A stretch of DNA of 52,658 nt, from positions 1-52,658 of IMG/VR virus record IMGVR_UViG_3300025117_000573, one strand, 5' to 3'. Positions 42,635-50,794 of the stretch are shown in pieces. A program made the position numbers and the translations under genes. A model generated the notes under the pieces. It had not been told where the DNA came from and made no database searches. It saw only the letters and a list, made by a program, of their open reading frames with translations. The first letter of the stretch is position 1, and every line of letters starts with the position of its first letter. Source of the DNA: a virus.

Positions 42635-43423
42635 TCAACCCAACTCCGTTCTTAGACGATTAATAGCAATTTCACAGTAATTTTCGTCTATATCAAAGCC
42701 TACGAAATCGACGCCCAAATTCTTGCACGCCAGCGCAGTTGTCCCGATGCCTGCAAACGGATCCAGAACTAGTTTAGTTCTGCTAAGTCCGTGCAATTGA
42801 ATACACATCTCTGGTAGTCTAACAGGAAACGTAGCCGGGTGAGGACGATCTTTGTTTCTATTCTGTATTGTCTCGTAGGGGATTAGCCACACGTTACCTC
42901 GACATCGCAGGTCCCCGTTTTTTCCTCTCGACCCACGGGTCAAATTGGATTTGTGCTTGTAAGCTACGCCAACGGATGTTCGATCCAACAGAACTTTTCC
43001 CGTCTTAGTAAGATGGAAAATATACTCGTGACATCCGTTCAAATAACGATCGCTGTTAATAGGCTTGTAATGCCCAACCGTGTTTCCATTAACAGCAATC
43101 GACTTGATCCAATGTATTACGTTTTGAACCCTCAGTCGGTTATTGCTTGTAACCGACTGAATAACGCGAAATGGAAAACACGGGTCACTAGGTTTGTATC
43201 CAATGTTCAAGAATACGGACCCGTTATCGTCTAGAGCGCGATCAGTAATGTCTGCCCACTTAGACATAAAATCCAGATAGTCTTGTTCTGGTAAAGAGTC
43301 TCGATAGGTTTTGTAGGCCGTGCCTAGATTATACGGCGGGGATGTAACAACTACCGACACCGAATTTGGGTCTAGGCTAGCTGTTCCGACAAGGCAGTCT
43401 TCGTTTCGTATAGTAATTGGCAT
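42635..43423 (-). CDS. Beta-class DNA (N4-cytosine or N6-adenine) methyltransferase
   Basis: 262 residues from ATG 43423. Catalytic motif IV is TSPPYNLG (residues ~27-34); the SAM-binding motif LDPFAGIGTTALA comes after it, followed by GFDIDENYCEIA. That order is the beta class. SPPY is commoner in N4-cytosine enzymes but also found in N6-adenine ones. No partner endonuclease is seen, so it is probably an orphan methyltransferase protecting the phage or marking its DNA. Confidence 0.92.
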   Translation of the reverse strand: MPITIRNEDCLVGTASLDPNSVSVVVTSPPYNLGTAYKTYRDSLPEQDYLDFMSKWADITDRALDDNGSVFLNIGYKPSDPCFPFRVIQSVTSNNRLRVQNVIHWIKSIAVNGNTVGHYKPINSDRYLNGCHEYIFHLTKTGKVLLDRTSVGVAYKHKSNLTRGSRGKNGDLRCRGNVWLIPYETIQNRNKDRPHPATFPVRLPEMCIQLHGLSRTKLVLDPFAGIGTTALACKNLGVDFVGFDIDENYCEIAINRLRTELG

Positions 43424-43426
43424 TGG

Positions 43427-43627
43427 CTACTTCTTTTTGTCCAATCTTTCGAACTGACTTTTGGAAAACCAGTCTTGCCAACCAGCATCCATTCTTATTT
43501 TTGTGCTGTAATAGAGGTCAAAATCCTGTTCCAGAATGTAACCTTTCTTACCAGCGATTTTCCTTCTGCCGCTCCGACCATCTGCAAGTTTGGTTAGCAC
43601 TACTCGTTTCGCGGGGTCGTAAGACAT
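43427..43627 (-). CDS. Small basic protein of unknown function
   Basis: 66 residues, basic at both ends (SGRRKIAGKKGY, RLDKKK) with aromatic residues in the middle (GWQDWF). It ends three bases before the methyltransferase ATG, suggesting joint expression. Possible nucleic-acid binding by charge only. Confidence 0.58.
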   Translation of the reverse strand: MSYDPAKRVVLTKLADGRSGRRKIAGKKGYILEQDFDLYYSTKIRMDAGWQDWFSKSQFERLDKKK

Positions 43628-43640
43628 CTTGTTTGTAGCG

Positions 43641-43997
43641 TTATTTTTGTTTGAGATTCCTGCAACGTTGGCATAGACTCTTTAGCCAACCGCCACTAGT
43701 TGTAACACCATCAGATATCCCACAGTACTCACAAATAGCGTAAGACGCGTCCTCAGCCCGACTTATTAAGTCGTGGGCATCCTCCGTTCCATTAGACACA
43801 TAGAAACGCAATCCACCAAACTTCTCTTTTACTTGTTCTACGTAATTTGTTCCAGGCGCGTAACCCTCGCTTGAAACTATCGCCCGACACAAATTGTCGA
43901 TAAGATTAAACCAACCGTCTCCGCATTCGCAACAGCTGCCGTGCTTAAAAATATCTGGATAGGTTCGGGACAGATAAAGTTCGTTGCCGTCGTTCAC
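43641..43997 (-). CDS. Zinc-binding phage protein of a common hypothetical family
   Basis: 118 residues from GTG 43997. CCECGDGWFNLIDNLC, VEQVKEKFGGLRFY, CEYCGISDG and LCQRCRN match a widespread phage family of unknown role with two CxxC pairs. It lies just downstream of the NAMPT-family gene and is probably co-transcribed with it. Confidence 0.7.
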   Translation of the reverse strand: MNDGNELYLSRTYPDIFKHGSCCECGDGWFNLIDNLCRAIVSSEGYAPGTNYVEQVKEKFGGLRFYVSNGTEDAHDLISRAEDASYAICEYCGISDGVTTSGGWLKSLCQRCRNLKQK

Positions 43998-44009
43998 GTT
44001 GTCGGTGTC

Positions 44010-46415
44010 CTAAAGCATTCGGGCACGTATAGTATTGAGTGACTCGCGTCGAAGGAGTTTTCCGTCTTTGAATACGGGGGATAGCAAATCGGGGGATAGC
44101 AAATCGGGCGACAGATCGGGTCGGCCTTCGCCGGATAGGTCGTGGCCGTCGGTAAAACACAGACTCCCACTATCGTTTTTGTGTACCATAACTACCCCTT
44201 TAGCCGATTTTTTCGTCCCGTTATCTGTGACAGGATCCTTGAATATCGGAGTTTGGACTCCGTTTATCACACAATGCGTGGACTTCATCGCGAACCCAAA
44301 TGTGTCCCGAGTGTTATGCTGATATGTCAACGAACCTATCCCGTATACCATGTTGGTAGATGCAAATCCCTTAGCTTTTAGACGCGAACAAATTTTCTCT
44401 ACCCGTTCGAGACTTATCGCGTCCCCATAAATTGCCCCGATATGTGGGTCTAACTGTTTGAATCCTTTTAAGTTCGTTGTTCCGCCGAAAATGTCCCACA
44501 GAATTTCGATAACGCCCTTTCGAGCAGCATCAGTTTTATTACTAGCATCTCCGCAAACGATTTTTACGGGGTCCCCCGAATTTCCAGATACTAGCGACCC
44601 ACCGTTTCGTTTAACTAGTAGCATGCCCGTTGGAACTTGAACAGAATATACAACACCATCGTAATCTACAGTTTTCTTATGGACTGACTGGCCACCTAGT
44701 TTATTCGATTTAAGTATGTGGGCAGTGTAAACATCCGAAAAACAATCTTTTCGGTTGTCTTCACGACTGGTTATATATATTCCGTATCCAGCAGCTAACG
44801 CTATCAACTCAACATCAGCCATCACTCCCGGATTCGTTGTATCAAATTTGAATCTATGCTCACTTCGCCTTGTTGCATCCCAGTAGGACAATTCCTCAAT
44901 GAATTCTCTGCTCCAATTTCCACACAAATCAGATGTAGTAACCCAACCAAAGTTTTTTTGCATGATAGACTCGTCTATGTGAACGTTGAACTCAAATTTA
45001 CCATCCGATAAGTTGTATATTTTGTATTTTACTCCGACCAGGGCTAAAATATCTTTTAATCTGTCGATTTTACGTTGCTTAGAAAAACTAAATCTTATTC
45101 CGTGGCCTCTTGTAAGATAAGAACCATCAGCTTGAAATGCGATTTTAAGTCTCTCAAGTGGGGACAAAGATATGCCTCTCGACGGCATTTCCGCGCTTCT
45201 AATAATATCCTTCTCCCAAAAACCGACCCTGGCGTCTTTCGCTTCCTGGATTTTAATTTTGTGGTTTTGGTAGAATACCATTCTATGATTTGGGGTAACG
45301 AGTAAATCCAGTTTCCCCTTACCGTCGCTGAAAGAGATCATTTCTCCGGTGTAGTTTTGTTTAATATATCTAATCGGTTTAACAAATTCACGCATACCGT
45401 TTTCATGCACCTGAGCAACAAGATCGTTGTTTTCGTCCAAATCTTTGAAAAGCTTCCAACCATCTTGAGTTAAAATCATGGTGTCGTCGGCATAACAATC
45501 GGGTCTTATGACGACTTTGCCATCCCGACTAAGGATCGTGTTTTTAAGTGGAGCTATCGCGTCAGAGAGAACTTTCCACAAATCCCACGTGTCGGAAACA
45601 ATCGATATAAAGCCCTTTGGATAGACTTCGGTGATAAGACGTCGGTAGCATGACAGCTCATCTTGTCCGTGGGCGCACATCACACTGTGCTCAGTAGCTG
45701 GAATAGAACAACCGACCAACTCTTTCTCGATGTCAGCGTCGTAGTACTTTTCTAGGTACTGAATTCCGGTTATCGTGTCGGTGCCGACGAAGCTGAGAAG
45801 ATGCCCGGCGGCGCTTCGCGCTCCGCTGGCTATGCTGCTCATACCCCGCATAGAAAAGTCGTGGCCCTGAAATGGGACAAATCCGAGATCCCCGCCTGTC
45901 TCATCTGCGTAACGATCTAGTATCCGCCGATATCGCTTCGCAATTGTTGCTGAAGTCATCGACTGCCATAGTTCGGTGGATATGAGTGTCTCTAGATAGT
46001 TTGTCAGCCAAAAGAATTTTTTCTTTGTATTTTGGATCGTAAACATCGGAACCCGTATTGGCACTTCGGTTCCCTCTGGCAACGCTTTAATAAGCAGGGG
46101 AAGGTATCCCAAAGCGTGCAAGTCTCGGATGTGCTGGTCTTGTGGGTCAGAAACTCCAAGCGTATGCCTGATATACCTCGTGTATTCTGCAACCACATCT
46201 TCGACAGAACGGGCGAAGAAATTGGTACCGAAGTAGCCAATCAACCATTCTTCGATAAAACCCTGAAGCCCGAAATTGACTACATGATCGATCTCTGGAA
46301 TCCTGGAAGATCTAGGTGTCCAGGTCGAGTACACTACCTCCGTTCCTTGCGGGTATTGTTCTCGATGACTTATTTTGTAAAAGTCGCACAACAAAGTCGG
46401 GATATAGCTCGTCAT
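44010..46415 (-). CDS. nadV: NAMPT-family nicotinamide phosphoribosyl/ADP-ribosyl-transferase with intein
   Basis: 801 residues including a 306-residue intein. The spliced protein would be 495 residues, normal for NAMPT/NadV. It has DFYKISHREQYP, the active-site His243 in TEHSVMCAHG, SDTWDLW and, after splicing, VVIRPDSGDP, then KGFKQLDPHIGAIYGD. It joins nicotinamide to PRPP, giving NMN, or to ADPR-pyrophosphate, giving NAD+ directly, as in phage pathway NARP1. The Prs-like partner lies upstream in the same direction. The C-terminal region has an in-frame repeat SPDLLSPDLLSP from a 15-bp DNA duplication. Key residues appear intact. Confidence 0.93.
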   Translation of the reverse strand: MTSYIPTLLCDFYKISHREQYPQGTEVVYSTWTPRSSRIPEIDHVVNFGLQGFIEEWLIGYFGTNFFARSVEDVVAEYTRYIRHTLGVSDPQDQHIRDLHALGYLPLLIKALPEGTEVPIRVPMFTIQNTKKKFFWLTNYLETLISTELWQSMTSATIAKRYRRILDRYADETGGDLGFVPFQGHDFSMRGMSSIASGARSAAGHLLSFVGTDTITGIQYLEKYYDADIEKELVGCSIPATEHSVMCAHGQDELSCYRRLITEVYPKGFISIVSDTWDLWKVLSDAIAPLKNTILSRDGKVVIRPDCYADDTMILTQDGWKLFKDLDENNDLVAQVHENGMREFVKPIRYIKQNYTGEMISFSDGKGKLDLLVTPNHRMVFYQNHKIKIQEAKDARVGFWEKDIIRSAEMPSRGISLSPLERLKIAFQADGSYLTRGHGIRFSFSKQRKIDRLKDILALVGVKYKIYNLSDGKFEFNVHIDESIMQKNFGWVTTSDLCGNWSREFIEELSYWDATRRSEHRFKFDTTNPGVMADVELIALAAGYGIYITSREDNRKDCFSDVYTAHILKSNKLGGQSVHKKTVDYDGVVYSVQVPTGMLLVKRNGGSLVSGNSGDPVKIVCGDASNKTDAARKGVIEILWDIFGGTTNLKGFKQLDPHIGAIYGDAISLERVEKICSRLKAKGFASTNMVYGIGSLTYQHNTRDTFGFAMKSTHCVINGVQTPIFKDPVTDNGTKKSAKGVVMVHKNDSGSLCFTDGHDLSGEGRPDLSPDLLSPDLLSPVFKDGKLLRRESLNTIRARML
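44580..45497 (-). mobile_element. Intein inside the NAMPT-family gene
   Basis: Residues 307-612 of the precursor. Cys307 starts the intein (CYADDTMILTQDGW, block A), TPNH at 374-377 is block B, and VYSVQVPTGMLLVKRNGG leads to SGN at 610-612 with Asn612 as the cyclising residue and Ser613 as the +1 extein residue. The penultimate residue is Gly rather than His, a variant seen in other inteins. LKIAFQADGSYL (~423-434) resembles a LAGLIDADG motif, so a homing-endonuclease domain is probably present, perhaps degenerate. The DNA looks more AT-rich than the flanks. Confidence 0.92.
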
Positions 46416-46424
46416 TATTAAGTC

Positions 46425-46688
46425 CTATTCGTGAATTGGTTCATAAGTAAGTTCGAAGATGTAAGCCCCTACAGGCCGATTTTCACCTTTCGCATTCGTT
46501 ACTATGTAGGCGCCTGGGCACACGATGTGTCCACCATCTAAAGTTTCGATCCACCCGTGAAGATCGAACGATTCGTAGCAACGCCAGCAGGGATTCACTC
46601 GCGAAAAATGTTGGGTTACGGCCGGGTGATCTCCTAACTTTTGCCATCGAGTGGCGTCAACTTCTACAGATTTCTTCTTGTATCTCAT
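46425..46688 (-). CDS. Small phage protein of a common hypothetical family
   Basis: 87 residues from ATG 46688; an upstream frame start at 46847 would overlap the Prs-like gene. It starts MRYKKKSVEVDATRW and ends GHIVCPGAYIVTNAKGE then IFELTYEP, the pattern of a widespread phage family (PGDWI.TG..GE...F..TYE). The family function is unknown. It is placed between the two NAD+-pathway genes. Confidence 0.72.
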   Translation of the reverse strand: MRYKKKSVEVDATRWQKLGDHPAVTQHFSRVNPCWRCYESFDLHGWIETLDGGHIVCPGAYIVTNAKGENRPVGAYIFELTYEPIHE

Positions 46689-46692
46689 TTGG

Positions 46693-47463
46693 TTACCATC
46701 GTCTCGTAACTTCCCCATCTTTGGTAAAAATTCGTTTGATCCTCGCGTCTTGAAGTGGTTTAAGGCCACGGCTGAAAATTCCGTGGGTGACGTACAGATG
46801 AACTTCTGATGCGCCGTTCCGATAAAGCATCTCAGCAAATAAGACAAACGTCATGCCGCCATCGCAAATGTCGTCCACGATAAGGGTAGTTCCAGCTACT
46901 TCTCCTGTTAGACGAGTATACTTTACATGGCCGGTTCTGGGATCCCGCTTTTTGTGGCCAAATACGGTGCCGGGCTTCTTACTTCCCAACAGCTCGTCAT
47001 AGCTCTTGTCATAACGATCGGCTGCTCCCTTATCGGGATAAGCTATTGTATCCGCTCGGACTTTATTTACAGGGCCTACGAGAAACTTTTCGGGCAAAGA
47101 GTTCCATGCGTTGTCGACAAGCTCTGTCGATTTTTCGCTGTGCCCGTCGAAGAAGTACACATCGTCAAATTGACACGAGTTTAATATCCTGGAAAACGTG
47201 TGAAGCGCGAAACACGAATTATTGGTTATGCTCTTGTCTTGCCTTGCGTATGGAAGATAATCTACTCTAACGTCGCAAAATTCTGACCCGCTAGCGTCGA
47301 GTAGGTCTTTCAGCTGGCACAAGTGAAAAATTTCGGCATCGTTCTCGAACACCCACACAATTCGGTTGCGTTTACGAATAGTTCTCTTTGGCAAATGCCA
47401 TACCTGGCTTGTTCGGTCTGGAAAGATCGTCGGCTTAAGAACATGTTTGTTTATAGTTATCAT
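46693..47463 (-). CDS. prs: Ribose-phosphate pyrophosphokinase homologue (Prs/Adps type)
   Basis: 256 residues, shorter than bacterial Prs (~315). PTIFPDRTSQVW is the phage-type start, DYLPYARQDK (68-77) the ATP-binding loop, VDDICDGGMTF (196-206) the PRPP-binding loop, and VTHGIFSRG a following strand. Canonical Prs transfers pyrophosphate from ATP to ribose 5-phosphate. Phage Adps enzymes of NARP1 use ADP-ribose instead, giving ADPR-pyrophosphate for the NAMPT-like partner. The adjacent intein-bearing gene supports that pairing. Sequence alone does not separate the two substrates. Confidence 0.88.
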   Translation of the reverse strand: MITINKHVLKPTIFPDRTSQVWHLPKRTIRKRNRIVWVFENDAEIFHLCQLKDLLDASGSEFCDVRVDYLPYARQDKSITNNSCFALHTFSRILNSCQFDDVYFFDGHSEKSTELVDNAWNSLPEKFLVGPVNKVRADTIAYPDKGAADRYDKSYDELLGSKKPGTVFGHKKRDPRTGHVKYTRLTGEVAGTTLIVDDICDGGMTFVLFAEMLYRNGASEVHLYVTHGIFSRGLKPLQDARIKRIFTKDGEVTRRW

Positions 47464-47484
47464 GTTATAGATTCCGAAGATGCT

Positions 47485-47512
47485 CTAATACTCAGGATGG
47501 TCGTATTAACAA
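47485..47512 (-). promoter_or_regulatory. Possible promoter before the NAD+ genes
   Basis: On the minus strand TTGTTA (47512-47507) and TATTAG (47490-47485) are 16 bases apart, in the gap before the Prs-like gene. Each matches four of six consensus positions. A weak candidate. Confidence 0.3.
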
Positions 47513-48006
47513 TTGTCACTGGTATCGTCTCCGGGCCAGCTAGCGCCTACACCATAATTCATATCGTAGCCCCCTGCGTAGGGATCAAATGATGCGCTAT
47601 TTTTCTTACGACGTTTCGTTTTGAAAAGTTCTCTTATTATCTCAGCAGATATTTTCTTTGGTAATTTCAAGCCCTTCTTTTGAACGTAGCTATCGATTCT
47701 CCCGTCGTATTCGTAGCCCATCTTTTTAAGCAACTGTTTAACTGTATACTTCACGTTACCCCCATTTTTTTGCCCGCCGGTGAGATTTGGCGGAAAAGAC
47801 GTGGTGTTTTTTGCCTTACTTAGAATTCGTGTTTTGCGTACCTTTTGTTTGGTGTTCTCTCTTAGCCAACAGCAATCTACACAGCAGCACTCCTCTTTGT
47901 TGTGGTTGTTAGAGGCGGCTACTAGCAAACAGCAATCTACACAGCAGCACGTTTTTTCGTGGTGGTTGTTAGAGGCGGCTATTTCTGAATTTTTGGGCTT
48001 TGACAT
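47506..48006 (-). CDS. Cys-cluster protein with duplicated N-terminal metal-binding repeat
   Basis: 166 residues from ATG 48006. The N terminus has two 20-residue repeats, each AASNNH then CCCVDCC, giving ten cysteines likely to bind metal. The rest is basic (KVRKTRILSKAK; KLPKKISAEIIRELFKTKRRKK) with a SAP-like or HeH-like helical segment (VKQLLKKMGYEYDG), and the C terminus is Gly/Asp-rich. Nucleic-acid binding is plausible. It lies just upstream of the Prs-like gene. Confidence 0.68.
   Translation of the reverse strand: MSKPKNSEIAASNNHHEKTCCCVDCCLLVAASNNHNKEECCCVDCCWLRENTKQKVRKTRILSKAKNTTSFPPNLTGGQKNGGNVKYTVKQLLKKMGYEYDGRIDSYVQKKGLKLPKKISAEIIRELFKTKRRKKNSASFDPYAGGYDMNYGVGASWPGDDTSDNC
47864..47983 (-). 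repeat. Two 60-bp tandem repeats within a coding gene
   Basis: 47864-47923 and 47924-47983 are head-to-tail copies that agree at most positions (AGCAATCTACACAGCAGCAC identical in both). The main difference is a ~10-base patch in the middle. They encode the duplicated AASNNH..CCCVDCC unit. The high DNA identity points to a recent duplication. Confidence 0.92.
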
Positions 48007-48008
48007 AC

Positions 48009-48290
48009 TTAGGCTCTGACATCTTTCACGTCAAATAGGTGCCCCTGCTTCGCGTCCTCCGCAGCGATTCGTTCTGCCAGACGATCCGCGTCAACTTGAG
48101 CTTCGAGAATCTCCCTCACGGTGAGCACGTCGCCGCCGTAGGGGACATGGTCAGCCCGATCACCACAGGGCAACGTAGCCATACAGACTTCGATGTCGGG
48201 CAGACTCTCATCACAGGTATGATTGTTGGCGATGTCCGCCGCCTCGGACTCGGCCTGCCCGATGGAAAATAGCTGTCTCCGGCACAGCAC
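48009..48290 (-). CDS. Small acidic protein in a GC-rich patch
   Basis: Up to 93 residues; the start (GTG 48290) is uncertain. The C-terminal half (VLTVREILEAQVDADRLAERIAA) is helical and acidic. Three or four cysteines lie in the middle. The stretch ~48030-48280 is visibly GC-richer than its surroundings, which suggests acquisition from another genome. Function unknown. The 177 bases upstream (48291-48467) hold no convincing gene. Confidence 0.5.
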   Translation of the reverse strand: MLCRRQLFSIGQAESEAADIANNHTCDESLPDIEVCMATLPCGDRADHVPYGGDVLTVREILEAQVDADRLAERIAAEDAKQGHLFDVKDVRA

Positions 48291-48467
48291 AAACTAATTG
48301 CGTTGAAAGGTATGGATTTCACGCTAGCAGGAATACAATCGTTTATACTCTGATGTTGCCCGGCGGCATACCCGTTACAAAGCGAATAAAAACGGCTAGA
48401 ACATCTTGATTCTGGTGCGCCGTAACATCGATAGATTTGTCTAAGTTTCATCTCTGTGTATTAAAAG

Positions 48468-48848
48468 CTATCCGACTCGAAAGCTTGCCGATGGAGTTAC
48501 ATACCAACCTTCTGGGTCCAGATTTGGGTCCCGCCACACATCTTCGTTTGGTCTATTGTGTGCAAAAAATAGCTTGCCTCCTAAATACAGTCTAGCGGGA
48601 TGATCTGAGTTGCGCCACCACCAAAAATGGACCCACGGTAACACAACCCACGGAATTCGAAGAGTCCAGTCAGCTTCAACCAGCCACGGATTGTGCCCTT
48701 TCCACGAATATGGCCTTCGCAGGGGGCCCCAAACCACTCCTATCTGAATACCAAAGGTTGGAACTTGAGTTATTTGCCAACTTCCCGTGCCAGACCTAAG
48801 AGTAGTCCCGCTTGCCGAGTCGATCTGAAGCCCGATCCAGTTGGTCAT
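48468..48848 (-). CDS. Trp-rich protein of unknown function
   Basis: 126 residues from ATG 48848, in ATGA overlap with the macro domain gene. Rich in Trp, Pro and Gly (IPWVVLPWVHFWWWRN), probably a beta-sandwich or membrane-surface protein. Coupling to the macro domain gene suggests a shared role, but no family was recognised. Confidence 0.6.
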   Translation of the reverse strand: MTNWIGLQIDSASGTTLRSGTGSWQITQVPTFGIQIGVVWGPLRRPYSWKGHNPWLVEADWTLRIPWVVLPWVHFWWWRNSDHPARLYLGGKLFFAHNRPNEDVWRDPNLDPEGWYVTPSASFRVG

Positions 48849-49339
48849 CGTATACGAACACCTAATTTTTTGTTAGTAGTTGGGGGCACATATGTTTCGA
48901 TTACTACCAGTTCGATGGACGTTTCCGAGCCAACCTGTACAAGAATCTTTTTTACGTCGTCCCAAGGAAGCTTACCAAGTCCCGCCCCTATGCGGGGAAG
49001 CCCTATTTTTTCTATCCCCATAGACTTGGCCTGGCATATGGCCCCTCGTAAAGCTTTTTCTACTGCTGGTAGCTCAGCTGTCGTCATCCAAGTTTTCTGG
49101 GTCATAAGATTGAATACAACGATGCTTGTTTTGCTAGACGCTTGCCACGTAAACACATCTCCGATATTAAGCTGCCTATCGTCGCATAGCTTCCGATACT
49201 CCTTATACATGATCGGAAAGCGATTCTTAAACTCTACAGCGATGCCTCTTGCCATTCTTCCCGCGCAGTTACATCCGTGGGCAATCGCGGTTAGCCCCGG
49301 ATACGCGAACAGATCGCCTTTTACAAATTTAGTCGGCAT
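48845..49339 (-). CDS. Macro domain protein (ALC1/TARG1-like)
   Basis: About 164 residues from ATG 49339; TTG 49378 is an alternative. KFVKGDLF, AIAHGCNCAGRMARGIAVEF, VVFNLMTQKTW and IGLPRIGAGLGKLPWDDV mark a macro domain of the class that includes TARG1, DarG and Poa1. Such proteins bind ADP-ribose and remove it from protein or DNA, or dephosphorylate ADP-ribose-1''-phosphate. Lying 1.4 kb from the NAD+ genes, it could reverse host ADP-ribosylation or recycle ADP-ribose. Confidence 0.9.
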   Translation of the reverse strand: MPTKFVKGDLFAYPGLTAIAHGCNCAGRMARGIAVEFKNRFPIMYKEYRKLCDDRQLNIGDVFTWQASSKTSIVVFNLMTQKTWMTTAELPAVEKALRGAICQAKSMGIEKIGLPRIGAGLGKLPWDDVKKILVQVGSETSIELVVIETYVPPTTNKKLGVRIR

Positions 49340-49399
49340 AATTGACCGGCCGATACCAGTTACGGGTTTGCATAACAAATCTTATTTGAGCGTCGCACT

Positions 49400-49858
49400 T
49401 TATTCCTTTACTTTTGCATCCAAAAAGTCTAGATCAATCAACACTCGTTCCTTTGGTTCTGCTGGGGGGTAGCGATCTGTTTCGTAGGTACAACGATACA
49501 CCTCCCGATACGTAACCAAAACCTCTACCCCCCTCGGAGACTCTTTTAGCCGGTTCACGAACCGATGGTAAATATTCGGTCTGGTAACAATGAACCCGCC
49601 GTGAGAACACTCAAATACAGTGGAAAACCTCTCTGGAATCTCAACCGACTTGCACACAGGAACCATCTGGAATTCCCCCTGAAAAGGGTTGTATACCGCA
49701 TTAAACTCATTTTTCGTAGTGTGTCTTATGGGGGTAAACACAACGTTAACTACCTTTGCGGACTCCTCTAACGTGGTAGAGTACTCCGTGTCCACCCGAT
49801 CACAACCTAGCGAAATCGCGAGCAGCATAAATCCCAAGGCACTAACAATAATTCGCAT
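49400..49858 (-). CDS. Lipoprotein of unknown function
   Basis: 152 residues from ATG 49858. A signal peptide ends in the lipobox ISLGC (Cys19). The mature part is beta-rich with three further cysteines (VPVCKS, FECSHGG, YRCTYE). A lipoprotein made from the early-type block could block receptors or superinfecting phage; this is inference from localisation. Confidence 0.7.
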   Translation of the reverse strand: MRIIVSALGFMLLAISLGCDRVDTEYSTTLEESAKVVNVVFTPIRHTTKNEFNAVYNPFQGEFQMVPVCKSVEIPERFSTVFECSHGGFIVTRPNIYHRFVNRLKESPRGVEVLVTYREVYRCTYETDRYPPAEPKERVLIDLDFLDAKVKE

Positions 49859-49909
49859 GACTTGTTTATCGTCCCTTCGAAGATTTGGTCACAGTAAATC
49901 GACTCCGAA

Positions 49910-50038
49910 TTAGCAGCACTTACCGGTTCTCGCGCAGACGTCGCACCTTATTCGGGTTCCGTTGTCTGTGTCTGGGTGATAATGATCAATACTCGTACCG
50001 TAGCAATTGTGGCATACGCATTCGTGTTCTTCTGTCAT
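49910..50038 (-). CDS. 42-residue zinc-ribbon protein
   Basis: ATG 50038 lies directly after the stop of the metallophosphoesterase gene, with AAAGG upstream. CVCHNCYGT and RCDVCARTGKCC give two CxxC pairs around an acidic, His-containing loop. It is a complete minimal zinc ribbon. Confidence 0.65.
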   Translation of the reverse strand: MTEEHECVCHNCYGTSIDHYHPDTDNGTRIRCDVCARTGKCC

Positions 50039-50794
50039 TTACATTTCGCCTTTCAGATCAAACACAAGATCGCATCTAAAACCAGCATCTTCGCCAGGAT
50101 ATCCTCTGGGGTTGCATATTACTTGACAATTTCCTATCTTGTAATTGTACGTGTCGTGCGCATGCCCATGCACCCATACATCTGCTAACGTAACTAAAGA
50201 GTCCATATTCGAGTAAAAACATGGATTTATCCGACTACCCATAAAACGAGGATGACACGATTTTGACGATGGTGCATGGTGTGTAACAACTATGGTTGGC
50301 CCAGGAAAGGATTGTTCGAGATTTTCTTTTAGCCAGTTACGATCCAACCAATGCTCTAGCCTAGTATCCTCGGGAGTGATCAACTTGCCGGTGTCGCTGT
50401 TGTGAATAACACTAAAGTCGGAGACGTTTGGGGCTGCGTATTCTTTGGCTGCTTCGATAGCGCTTTCTCCATAACACGCAAAATCCGTCCATAGCGTCGC
50501 CCCAAGAAATCGAACACCGTCTATGACAATCGACTCTCTGTCGAGAAATGCGACATTCGTACCTTCGAATTTTTTCGCGAGTTTGTCACGCAACTTTGGC
50601 CAGGCGTTGGAATAGTATTCGTGATTCCCAGCAACAAACACTACTGGCTTGTCTTTAAAGTTGTCGAGGATGAATTTGGCCGACATCACGCCATTATGCA
50701 GATCGCCAGCTAACACAACAACGTCGGTCTCGATCTTAGGCGGGGCAAACTTACTAAACTCGTTATGTAAGTCGCTAAGAATGCGCAACTTCAT
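50039..50794 (-). CDS. Calcineurin-like metallophosphoesterase
   Basis: 251 residues from ATG 50794 (ATGA overlap). Full two-metal motif set: ILSDLHNEF (Asp8, His10), VLAGDLHNG, VAGNHEYY, VVTHHAPSS and VHGHAHDTYN. Family members hydrolyse phosphodiesters or cyclic or dinucleoside phosphates. It is distinct from the A1-like protein. A role against nucleotide second messengers or in nucleic-acid processing is possible. Confidence 0.88.
   Translation of the reverse strand: MKLRILSDLHNEFSKFAPPKIETDVVVLAGDLHNGVMSAKFILDNFKDKPVVFVAGNHEYYSNAWPKLRDKLAKKFEGTNVAFLDRESIVIDGVRFLGATLWTDFACYGESAIEAAKEYAAPNVSDFSVIHNSDTGKLITPEDTRLEHWLDRNWLKENLEQSFPGPTIVVTHHAPSSKSCHPRFMGSRINPCFYSNMDSLVTLADVWVHGHAHDTYNYKIGNCQVICNPRGYPGEDAGFRCDLVFDLKGEM

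Noticed and set aside
47864-47983. Possible CRISPR array
   Set aside because: Only two direct head-to-tail copies with no spacers, lying in frame in a coding gene.
48116-48451. 111-codon minus-strand frame overlapping the GC-rich gene
   Set aside because: Its C-terminal half is Pro/Ser/Thr-rich and looks like an off-frame reading of the GC-rich gene; the N-terminal part has no ribosome binding site.
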